Positions 1 through 5,382 of a stretch of DNA of 6,566 nt are shown here, piece by piece. Position numbers and translations under genes: made by a program. Each line of letters opens with the position of its first letter. Within the stretch, counting starts at the first letter, position 1. This stretch comes from Patescibacteria group bacterium (GTDB lineage: Bacteria > Patescibacteriota > Minisyncoccia > UBA9983), in contig JAHJXC010000084.1 in assembly GCA_018827845.1 (NCBI GenBank), positions 1 through 6,566 on the forward strand. The letters run 5' to 3'. The notes beneath the pieces were generated by a model that was not told the origin of the DNA, made no database searches, and was given only the letters and a program-made list of their open reading frames with translations.

Positions 1-1
1 C

Positions 2-64
2 GTTCCTAAAATAAAGAAATTGGTTGAAAAATTGGAGAATACTCCCCATGAGCACCTTACATAA
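2..64 (+). CDS. Possible C-terminal tail of an unidentified protein (5' end outside window)
   Basis: Reading from base 2, a frame stays open for 20 codons and stops at TAA (62-64). The tail is lysine- and glutamate-rich and ends in NTPHEHLT. The other two plus-strand frames hit stops at once or within a few codons. It would be the end of a plus-strand gene converging on the minus-strand gene that ends at 109. Twenty codons are too few to recognise a family. A minus-strand frame across the same bases is also open to the edge, so this is only a plausible partial gene. Confidence 0.35.
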   Translation, partial: VPKIKKLVEKLENTPHEHLT

Positions 65-108
65 ACTATGTCTAATGTGCAGGTAATAAAGATCAGGAAA
101 AGCAGTTA

Positions 109-417
109 TTATTTATTTGTAAAAAGAACAATGGATATTGCCGCATCTATTTTTTTGCTTATATTTTTTTCTCCGATTTTTTTGATTAATTCCTTTTTAA
201 TTTCTTCGTATTTAATTTTATCTGCAATTTTTGCAGATTCTTTGTAATTTTTGTAATCAAATTCTTCTTTGAATCCTCGGGCTGCCATTATTCCAGCGAT
301 GGATACCATTCCCCAAACTACGGCATTGCGCGCAATCCGCTCAATTTTTTTTCTTAGGCCAGTTTCCTGAATAGGTTTTTGTTCTGTTCCTGGCGGTTTA
401 AAAGTTTCAAACTTCAT
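109..417 (-). CDS. Small single-pass membrane protein of unknown function
   Basis: This 102-residue protein matches no family I recognise. Residues 1-30 are polar and basic, with the charged stretch LRKKIERIAR just before a hydrophobic segment at about 32-47 (NAVVWGMVSIAGIMAA) that looks like one membrane span. Residues 49-90 are lysine- and glutamate-rich and probably helical, and a short hydrophobic patch (AAISIVLF) lies near the C-terminus. The basic residues before the span suggest the N-terminus faces the cytoplasm. Its ATG (417-415) overlaps the TGA of the upstream HIT gene in a 4-base ATGA, so the two are probably co-transcribed and translationally coupled. That overlap also supports this start and the reality of the gene. 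The function is unknown; the link to a nucleotide hydrolase rests on position only. Confidence 0.75.
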   Translation of the reverse strand: MKFETFKPPGTEQKPIQETGLRKKIERIARNAVVWGMVSIAGIMAARGFKEEFDYKNYKESAKIADKIKYEEIKKELIKKIGEKNISKKIDAAISIVLFTNK

Positions 418-821
418 AAAAACTTTTTTATTTGTTCGGCAACCTGTTTGGATTCATCTTCTTGGTATGACTTGCCGGGCCAGTGGCGGAGATTGTCATT
501 GGAGAAACGGGGCATTATGTGGAAATGGGCGTGAGGGACGAGTTGGCCAGCCGGTCTCTCGTTATTCATTCCGATATTTATACCTTCGGCATTGACGCCC
601 TTTTTTATTGCAACAGCAAGTTTTTTAATAATTGGCGCAAGATTTTTTAATTCCTCATCCGGCAAATCATAAAGATTTTCATAATGTTCTTTTGGTATGA
701 GCAAAACATGTCCGGGATTAATTGGCGTAATATCCAAAAACGCCAGGCAATTTTTATCCTCATAAACTTTGTCAGCAGGAATTTCTCCTTTTGCAATTTT
801 GCAAAAAATACAGTCATTCAT
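414..821 (-). CDS. HIT-family (HINT-like) nucleotide hydrolase/transferase
   Basis: This 135-residue protein has the full length and motifs of the HINT branch of the histidine triad superfamily. The N-terminus has a CxxC pair (C4, C7 in CIFCKIA). Together with H46 (IPKEHYENL) and H97, it is the usual zinc site of bacterial HIT proteins. The motif HAHFHIMPR gives H97, H99 and H101, with H99 expected to be the catalytic nucleophile. LDITPINPGHVLLIPKEH at about 29-46 is the typical strand-turn region. Family members hydrolyse purine nucleoside phosphoramidates or related adenylated compounds in the cytoplasm; the exact substrate cannot be read from sequence. The ATG at 821 gives the canonical MNDCIFCKIA start. 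No Shine-Dalgarno precedes it, and TATCAT (833-828) ends only six bases upstream, so the message may be leaderless or nearly so. It heads a minus-strand pair and diverges from recJ. Confidence 0.95.
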   Translation of the reverse strand: MNDCIFCKIAKGEIPADKVYEDKNCLAFLDITPINPGHVLLIPKEHYENLYDLPDEELKNLAPIIKKLAVAIKKGVNAEGINIGMNNERPAGQLVPHAHFHIMPRFSNDNLRHWPGKSYQEDESKQVAEQIKKFL

Positions 822-847
822 ATCACTATGATATAATAAGGAGTGTT
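822..847. promoter_or_regulatory. 26-base divergent intergenic region with overlapping -10-like boxes
   Basis: Only 26 bases separate the HIT start codon (minus strand) from the recJ start codon (plus strand). They contain TATAAT (832-837) on the plus strand. On the minus strand they contain TATTAT (838-833) and TATCAT (833-828), so the -10-like boxes overlap. No convincing -35 box sits at the right distance on either strand; any would have to lie inside the opposite gene. Transcripts starting about 6-8 bases past these boxes would have almost no leader. The boxes are seen directly; promoter activity is inferred. Confidence 0.5.
838..843 (+). promoter_or_regulatory. Shine-Dalgarno sequence that sets the recJ start
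   Basis: AAGGAG lies four bases before the ATG at 848 and is the best ribosome-binding site in the window. It selects this ATG over the in-frame TTG at 791, which lies inside the HIT gene and would add 19 residues with no resemblance to a RecJ N-terminus. It overlaps the 3' end of the TATAAT box, so a transcript started from that box would lack it. Either the real promoter lies further upstream or both signals are not used together. Confidence 0.7.
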
Positions 848-2524
848 ATGAAGCAATGGGTTATAAGAGAAAAAGTTTCGGAAAATTTAGAAGAGCATCT
901 TTTGTTTTATAGGGGCATAAAAACTAAAGAAGAGGCGGAGAAATTTCTAAATCCTGATTATGAAATGGATTTGCACGACCCGTTTGAGATTTTAGATATG
1001 GACAAGGCCGCGGACAGAATTTTGCAAGCCGTAAAAAACAACGAAAGAATCATTATTTTTGGCGATTATGACGCAGACGGCGTTTGCGCCGCTGCCATTT
1101 TCTACGATTTTTTTAAAAAAATTGATTTTGAGAATTTTCATATTCATATTCCGGACAGGCATCTTGATGGCTATGGTCTTACTTCTGAAGCCATAGATGA
1201 ATTCATAGAGCAAAAAGCCGGACTTATTATTACTGTTGATTGCGGAATCACAGATTATGATGAAGTGGAAAAAATTAATAAGGCAGGAATTGACGCAGTT
1301 ATAATTGACCATCATCTTGTGCCAGAAAAACTTCCTAATGCATTCGCCATTATTGATTCCAAGCAGGAAAAAGACAATTATCCTTTCAAATATTTGTGCG
1401 GAGCAGGCACGGCTTTTAAAACCATTCAGGCACTAATTATTAAGGGAAATTTTAATATTGTGCCTGGCTGGGAAAAATGGCTTTTGGATTTGGTGGCCAT
1501 TGCCACTATTGCTGATATGGTTCCTTTGGTTGGAGAAAACCGTATTCTTGCTTGTTACGGATTAAAAGTTTTAGAAAAAACAAATCGAATCGGGCTTCTT
1601 AACTTATTTCGCAGGCTGGACATAAGTCAGAAAAATATTACTGAAGACGATATTTCTTTTATGATTGCGCCGAGAATTAATATTGCCAGCAGAATGGACC
1701 ATGCTAATACAAGTTTTGAACTTTTGACAACAAGTTCTTCAGAAGAGGCAAATTGGATAACCAGCCGTTTGGAAAGTTTAAATAATGACAGAAGAGGTAT
1801 TGTTGACGCTATTATAGATGAAGTTGATAAGAGAATAAGCCAGGAAGAATTGCCAAATATAATAGTGGAAGGGGATTTAGGCTGGAATACCGGAGTTTTG
1901 GGCTTAACAGCCCATAGATTAATAGATAATTACAAAAGACCCGTGTTTTTGTGGGGCAAAGGAAAGGCAAAGCAGATTAAGGGTTCTTGCAGAAGCGATG
2001 GCTCGGTCAATATGGTTGAATTAATGGGAATTCTGCCAGAAGGAATATTAATTGAAATGGGAGGGCATGCCATGGCAGGAGGTTTTTCTTTGGCAGAGGA
2101 GAAAATCGGGGAATTTAAAAAAGAAATATTGAAAGCGTATGAAAAGATGCCGAAAGAAAAAACAGAGAACGGAATTCTGCATATTGATAAAGAATTAAAT
2201 ATAGACGAAATAAACTGGAAGTTTTATGGAGTAGTTGAAAAATTTAGGCCGTTTGGCATTGATAATCCCAAGCCGGTTTTTTTGTTTTCTGATGCGGAAA
2301 TTGTTAATGTGAGGAAATTTGGTAACAACGGGTTGCATTTGCAGCTGGATTTTGAGAGATCCAAAGGAGAAAAAATTTCAGCCATAGGATTTTTTATGGC
2401 CCAGCAGGAAAATTTTAATTTCATTGCCGGCCAGCGCGTGGATTTATTAGCTTCTTTGGAAAAATCTACTTATCGTACCTCACCCGAACTGCGCTTAAAA
2501 ATAATTGATGTTAAGGTAAAATAA
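848..2524 (+). CDS. recJ: Single-stranded-DNA-specific exonuclease RecJ
   Basis: RecJ degrades single-stranded DNA 5' to 3' in the cytoplasm, in recombination, mismatch repair and restart of stalled forks. The 558-residue product has the usual length and all core motifs. Residues 20-40 carry the typical LLFYRGIKTKEEAEKFLNP lead-in. Motif I is DYDADG (73-78). An aspartate follows in VDCG (D131), then the DHH triplet at 154-156 and D223 in ATIADMVPL. These acidic and histidine residues are the expected two-metal active site. The DHHA1 domain is marked by GGHAMAGGFSL (405-415). A C-terminal OB-type region from about 445 contains the family signature RPFGIDNPKPVF. The gene is followed after four bases by the RNase H gene, the start of a plus-strand run ending in DNA-uptake genes. 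Arginine codons are mainly AGA/AGG (17 of 24). Nothing suggests truncation or a lost residue. Confidence 0.97.
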   Translation: MKQWVIREKVSENLEEHLLFYRGIKTKEEAEKFLNPDYEMDLHDPFEILDMDKAADRILQAVKNNERIIIFGDYDADGVCAAAIFYDFFKKIDFENFHIHIPDRHLDGYGLTSEAIDEFIEQKAGLIITVDCGITDYDEVEKINKAGIDAVIIDHHLVPEKLPNAFAIIDSKQEKDNYPFKYLCGAGTAFKTIQALIIKGNFNIVPGWEKWLLDLVAIATIADMVPLVGENRILACYGLKVLEKTNRIGLLNLFRRLDISQKNITEDDISFMIAPRINIASRMDHANTSFELLTTSSSEEANWITSRLESLNNDRRGIVDAIIDEVDKRISQEELPNIIVEGDLGWNTGVLGLTAHRLIDNYKRPVFLWGKGKAKQIKGSCRSDGSVNMVELMGILPEGILIEMGGHAMAGGFSLAEEKIGEFKKEILKAYEKMPKEKTENGILHIDKELNIDEINWKFYGVVEKFRPFGIDNPKPVFLFSDAEIVNVRKFGNNGLHLQLDFERSKGEKISAIGFFMAQQENFNFIAGQRVDLLASLEKSTYRTSPELRLKIIDVKVK

Positions 2525-2528
2525 ATAT

Positions 2529-2999
2529 ATGGTTCGACAAACTCACCACAAGTTAATTGTTTATACTGATGGCGGGTCAAGGGGGAATCCGGGGCCGGCT
2601 GGGATAGGAGTAGTTATTGCCAATGGCCAAGGCCAGACAATAAAAAAGTATTCCCAAGATATTGGAGAGAAAACTAATAATGAAGCTGAATACGAAGCAG
2701 TCATTTTTGCCTTGCAAAAAATCAGGCATTTGTTTGGCAAGCAAAAGACAAAAGACCTGGAATTGGAAATAAGGATGGACAGCGAGCTGGTGGCAAGGCA
2801 GTTGGCTGGCAAATATAAAATTATTGAGGAAAAACTTTTCCCGCTTTTTATTAAAATCTGGAATCTCAGAATGGATTTTGGCAAGATTGAGTTTATCGAA
2901 ATCTCGCGCGAAAAAAACCGCGAAGCCGACCGTTTGGCTAACGAAGCAATGGACGAAAAAATTTCAAAAATCAAATCGCAAAATGCAAAATTATTCTAG
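2529..2999 (+). CDS. Ribonuclease HI-family protein
   Basis: The 156-residue product is an RNase H-fold enzyme expected to cut the RNA strand of RNA-DNA hybrids. The acidic residues are D14 in YTDGGSRGNPGPAG, E54 in TNNEAEYEAV, D84 in RMDSELVARQLAGKY and D133 in REKNREADRLAN. These match the four catalytic carboxylates of E. coli RNase HI. The histidine in the loop before the last aspartate of the E. coli enzyme is not apparent, which is usual for this short bacterial-archaeal subfamily, close to the RNase HI-like domains found beside CobC or reverse transcriptase. The N-terminus is odd: the family normally reads M-K-K-L-I-x-Y-T-D-G, but here six residues, VRQTHH, stand between the Met and KLIVYTDGG. 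They are encoded by a repeat-like segment (2530-2550). The start has little Shine-Dalgarno support, but no nearer start codon exists. The last codons overlap comEC by 17 bases. Confidence 0.93.
   Translation: MVRQTHHKLIVYTDGGSRGNPGPAGIGVVIANGQGQTIKKYSQDIGEKTNNEAEYEAVIFALQKIRHLFGKQKTKDLELEIRMDSELVARQLAGKYKIIEEKLFPLFIKIWNLRMDFGKIEFIEISREKNREADRLANEAMDEKISKIKSQNAKLF
2530..2550. repeat. REP-like dispersed-repeat fragment at the start of the RNase H gene
   Basis: GGTTCGACAAACTCACCAC follows directly after the AT of the start codon. It has short inverted arms, TGGT (2530-2533) and ACCA (2545-2548). From memory it closely resembles the short palindromic element with core GGTTCGACAAGCTCACCAC that is scattered through many uncultivated bacterial genomes and yields spurious peptides such as VRQAHHE when translated. 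Only one copy is in this window, so its repeat nature cannot be shown here. Confidence 0.45.
2965..2992 (+). repeat. Four imperfect 7-base A-rich units spanning the comEC start codon
   Basis: Four consecutive heptamers read CAAAAAT, CAAATCG, CAAAATG and CAAAATT. The third contains the comEC ATG (2983-2985), and all lie inside the 3' end of the RNase H gene. Seven is not a multiple of three, so the pattern is not a protein repeat. It could be a remnant of a low-complexity A-rich repeat or an unstructured translation-entry region. Confidence 0.5.
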
Positions 3000-4428
3000 G
3001 TTTGGGGTAATAATTTTCGTTTTTAGTTTTATCGCTGGGGTATTTTTGCGTTCTTTTTTTGATTTTGGATGGGCTATGGTTGGGTTTTTTGTTTTGATTA
3101 GCGCAGTTTTGGCTGCGCTTTCTTTTTTAGGCGAACAAAAAAGAATATTTTTATTAATCGCAATATTAATGGTCGGAATTTCTTTAGGAATTGCGCGTTA
3201 TGAAATTAAAGATACGCGCGGAGACTTAACAGGATTTGAAAATAATATTAATCAGCAAATTGTTGTGCAGGGAATAATTATTGACGAGCCGGATGAAAGA
3301 GAAAACTATACCCGGCTAATATCAGAGGCAAACGATAATAAAATTTTGGTCTACTCCCATCATTATCCTGAATTTAATTATGGAGATGAACTAAAAATAT
3401 CAGGCATATTAAAACGACCTCAAAATTTTTTCCAAGATTTTGACTGGCAATCATATTTGGCTAAAGATGATATTTTTTATGAAATGTTTTATCCGGAAAT
3501 TGAATTAATTTCTTCTGGCAATGGTTCTTGGATAAAAGAGAAACTATTTTTATTAAAAGAAAATTTTATCAGCAGTTTGGCCAGAGTTATTCCTGAACCA
3601 CATTCTGCTTTTATGGCCGGCCTGACCGTCGGCGCCAAAAAGAGCATTCCAAAAGATCTGCAGGAAGATTTTAGAAAAACCGGCATTATCCACATTGTGG
3701 TGCTTTCCGGCTATAATGTCACGCTCGTGGCAGATAGTATTGTAAAATTTTTCAGTTTTTTGCCAAGAACTTTTGGCATTAGTCTGGGAGTTTTGGGGAT
3801 AATTCTTTTTGCCATAATGACTGGCGCGTCAGCCACAGTTGTGCGCGCTTCTCTTATGGCTATTTTAGTTATTTTAGCGCGCACTACTGGCAGAATTTAT
3901 ACTATTACCTGGGCGCTTTTTCTCACAGGCTTTTTAATGGTTTTGCAAAACCCAAAAATTTTAATATTTGATACCGGATTTCAATTATCCTTTTTAGCCA
4001 CTTTTGCCCTAATTTATCTTGCGCCCTATTTTGAAAATAAGTTCAAGTTTTTGCCGAAAAAATTTAAGATTCGCGAGATTGCTTCAGCCACAGTTTCCAC
4101 GCAGATTTTTGTTTTGCCATTGCTTCTCTATAAAATGGGATTGTTTTCCGTTGTCAGTTTGCTGGTTAATCTTTTAATTTTGCTTTTTGTGCCTATCACC
4201 ATGTTTTTCGGCTTTATCACCGGAGGTTTGGGAATAATCAGTAGTGTTTTAAGTATTCCATTTAGCTGGATAAGTTATGTTTTTCTTCAATATGAACTTT
4301 GGATAGTAGAAATTTTTGCTAAACTTCCATTTGCCGCCCTCAATATTGATAAATTTCCATTATTGCTAATGCTTCTCATCTACGCCATTTATGGAATAAT
4401 TATTTATAAGATTAAGAAAAAAGAATGA
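2983..4428 (+). CDS. comEC: ComEC/Rec2-family DNA-uptake channel protein (without the C-terminal MBL domain)
   Basis: ComEC forms the inner-membrane channel that brings single-stranded DNA into competent cells. The product is 481 residues. Hydrophobic segments at about 7-22, 30-49 and 56-71 precede a soluble OB-like region (about 90-175, DUF4131 type). The Competence domain follows from about 203 with many membrane spans. Diagnostic motifs are HIVVLSGYNVTLV (237-249), TGASATVVRAS (280-290) and FDTGFQLSFLAT (329-340). Classical ComEC proteins are about 700-800 residues because a metallo-beta-lactamase-like domain follows. Here the protein stops after the last span with a basic tail (YKIKKKE), and the missing domain is the next gene, joined by an ATGA overlap. 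The ATG at 2983 overlaps the RNase H gene by 17 bases and sits just before the first span. The frame is open from further upstream, but that extension is encoded within the RNase H gene and lacks the hydrophobic start. Confidence 0.94.
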   Translation: MQNYSRFGVIIFVFSFIAGVFLRSFFDFGWAMVGFFVLISAVLAALSFLGEQKRIFLLIAILMVGISLGIARYEIKDTRGDLTGFENNINQQIVVQGIIIDEPDERENYTRLISEANDNKILVYSHHYPEFNYGDELKISGILKRPQNFFQDFDWQSYLAKDDIFYEMFYPEIELISSGNGSWIKEKLFLLKENFISSLARVIPEPHSAFMAGLTVGAKKSIPKDLQEDFRKTGIIHIVVLSGYNVTLVADSIVKFFSFLPRTFGISLGVLGIILFAIMTGASATVVRASLMAILVILARTTGRIYTITWALFLTGFLMVLQNPKILIFDTGFQLSFLATFALIYLAPYFENKFKFLPKKFKIREIASATVSTQIFVLPLLLYKMGLFSVVSLLVNLLILLFVPITMFFGFITGGLGIISSVLSIPFSWISYVFLQYELWIVEIFAKLPFAALNIDKFPLLLMLLIYAIYGIIIYKIKKKE

Positions 4429-5267
4429 GAAATTTTAAGTATTATTTTTTAGGATTATTGATTTTGGTAACAGGTTTTGTCTGGTATTCGGTTTTTGCGG
4501 AAAGCCGGGATGGGCTTTTGGTTGTGTTTTTGGATGTGGGGCAGGGCGATGCCATTTTCATTGAAGCGCCGAATGGAAATCAGGTTTTGATAGATGGAGG
4601 ACCCAATAAGGCGGTTTTGCGCCAGCTTTCAAAAATCATGCCTTTTTATGATAGGTCAATCGATATGATTATTGAATCACATCCGGATAGTGATCATATT
4701 AATGGCTTGGTTGAAGTTTTGAGGCGATATAAAGTAGGCCTAGTGATGGAATCGGGCGTGGTTAATGATAATCAGGCTTATAAATCAATCCAAGAAATTA
4801 TTGAGGAAAAAGGGATTCAGAAAGTTTTGGCCAGAAGAGGCACGAGAATCAATTTTGGAGACGGAATATATATGGATATTATGTTTCCTGATAGAGATGT
4901 TAGTGGTTTGGAAACCAATATGGCTTCTGTAGTAGCACGTTTAGTTTACAGAGAAAGCGAATTTTTATTTACAGGCGATTCACCCAGGTCCATTGAGCAA
5001 TATCTTGTTTCCATTGGTAAAGAAAATTTGCAATCCGATATTTTAAAAATCAGCCATCATGGCTCTGATACTTCCACCTCAGAAATGTTTTTAGGTTATG
5101 TTGATCCGGAATATGCCGTGATTTCCGTGGGAAAAGACAATAAATACGGCCACCCACGCCAGGAGGTTTTAGATTTATTGAATCAATTCGATGTTAAAAT
5201 TCTTCGCACCGATCAATCGGGCACCATAAAAATAAAATCAGACGGCGAAAATATTATATTGGAATAA
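4425..5267 (+). CDS. Membrane-anchored metallo-beta-lactamase-fold protein, the detached ComEC C-terminal domain
   Basis: The 280-residue product has an N-terminal hydrophobic segment (about 6-24, YYFLGLLILVTGFVWYSVF), most likely an uncleaved anchor placing the rest outside the membrane. The remainder is a ComEC/Rec2-type MBL fold: DVGQGDA (37-43), IDGG (56-59), HPDSDH (86-91, the HxDxDH metal motif), NMASVV (166-171), FTGDS with D185, SHHGS (210-214), and GKDNKYGHP (236-244) ending in H243. Metal-binding positions appear intact, so a hydrolase is expected. In ComEC this domain is thought to act as the nuclease that degrades the non-imported strand; the direct target here is not shown. The ATG overlaps the comEC stop (ATGA), which indicates translational coupling and near-equal output. 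Other stand-alone MBL hydrolases are possible, but the DVGQGDA and SHHGS pattern together with the position next to a ComEC lacking this domain makes the assignment strong. Confidence 0.93.
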   Translation: MRNFKYYFLGLLILVTGFVWYSVFAESRDGLLVVFLDVGQGDAIFIEAPNGNQVLIDGGPNKAVLRQLSKIMPFYDRSIDMIIESHPDSDHINGLVEVLRRYKVGLVMESGVVNDNQAYKSIQEIIEEKGIQKVLARRGTRINFGDGIYMDIMFPDRDVSGLETNMASVVARLVYRESEFLFTGDSPRSIEQYLVSIGKENLQSDILKISHHGSDTSTSEMFLGYVDPEYAVISVGKDNKYGHPRQEVLDLLNQFDVKILRTDQSGTIKIKSDGENIILE

Positions 5268-5282
5268 AGTTAAAAGAATCCC

Positions 5283-5310
5283 TTGACACCATACCTTTTG
5301 GGTATAGAAT
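5283..5310 (+). promoter_or_regulatory. Strong sigma70-type promoter for the protease gene
   Basis: A perfect -35 box TTGACA (5283-5288) is followed after 16 bases by TAGAAT (5305-5310), five of six matches to the -10 consensus. Transcription would begin near 5317, leaving a leader of about 66 bases before the ATG at 5383. It starts 15 bases past the MBL stop codon, so the protease has its own promoter and need not depend on the comEC operon. This is the clearest promoter in the window. Confidence 0.75.
5291..5305. promoter_or_regulatory. Inverted repeat in the promoter spacer, candidate operator
   Basis: ATACC (5291-5295), five bases, then GGTAT (5301-5305) form a perfect 5-base inverted repeat between the -35 and -10 boxes, touching the first base of the -10. 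A repressor bound here would block RNA polymerase. The layout, with short C and G runs flanked by ATA and TAT inside the spacer, resembles operators of the CsoR/RcnR/FrmR metal- or aldehyde-sensing repressors. No such regulator is encoded in the window, so the identity is speculative. Confidence 0.45.
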
Positions 5311-5345
5311 ATGCTTATTGTGAATATTAGGTATAAAAGTCGACA

Positions 5346-5365
5346 AATTATCACTAATTATCACT
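5346..5365 (+). repeat. Tandem 10-base direct repeat in the protease leader
   Basis: AATTATCACT occurs twice in a row with no gap (5346-5355 and 5356-5365), one copy per helical turn. The first copy and the start of the second also make a dyad, AATTA TCAC TAATT (5346-5359). It lies downstream of the predicted transcription start, so it could bind a repressor as DNA or act in the RNA leader. No Shine-Dalgarno sequence is present between it and the ATG. Confidence 0.6.
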
Positions 5366-5382
5366 AACTTTAAACTTATTTT

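Noticed and set aside
34..45. Small hairpin GGAG-AATA-CTCC
   Set aside because: It has a four-base stem, no following T run, and lies within a possible coding tail.
65..112. Possible terminator between the converging genes
   Set aside because: TAATAA (84-89) and TTATTA (106-111) could pair, but the stem is six A-T pairs with a 16-base loop; too weak to call.
791..847. TTG-initiated 19-residue extension of RecJ
   Set aside because: It lies within the HIT gene, has no family resemblance, and the ATG at 848 has an AAGGAG four bases upstream.
992..1315. Minus-strand open frame inside recJ
   Set aside because: It is antisense to the DYDADG-DHH core, has low-complexity composition and no start signal.
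2224..2974. Minus-strand open frames opposite recJ (2224-2424) and the RNase H gene (2561-2974)
   Set aside because: They are antisense shadows of genes with intact motifs on the plus strand.
2824..2982. Upstream in-frame extension of ComEC
   Set aside because: It is fully inside the RNase H gene, is polar and basic, and does not resemble a ComEC N-terminus; the first membrane span begins right after the ATG at 2983.
5332..5337. Second -10-like TATAAA before the protease
   Set aside because: No -35 box lies at a workable distance; TTGTGA (5318-5323) is only eight bases away.
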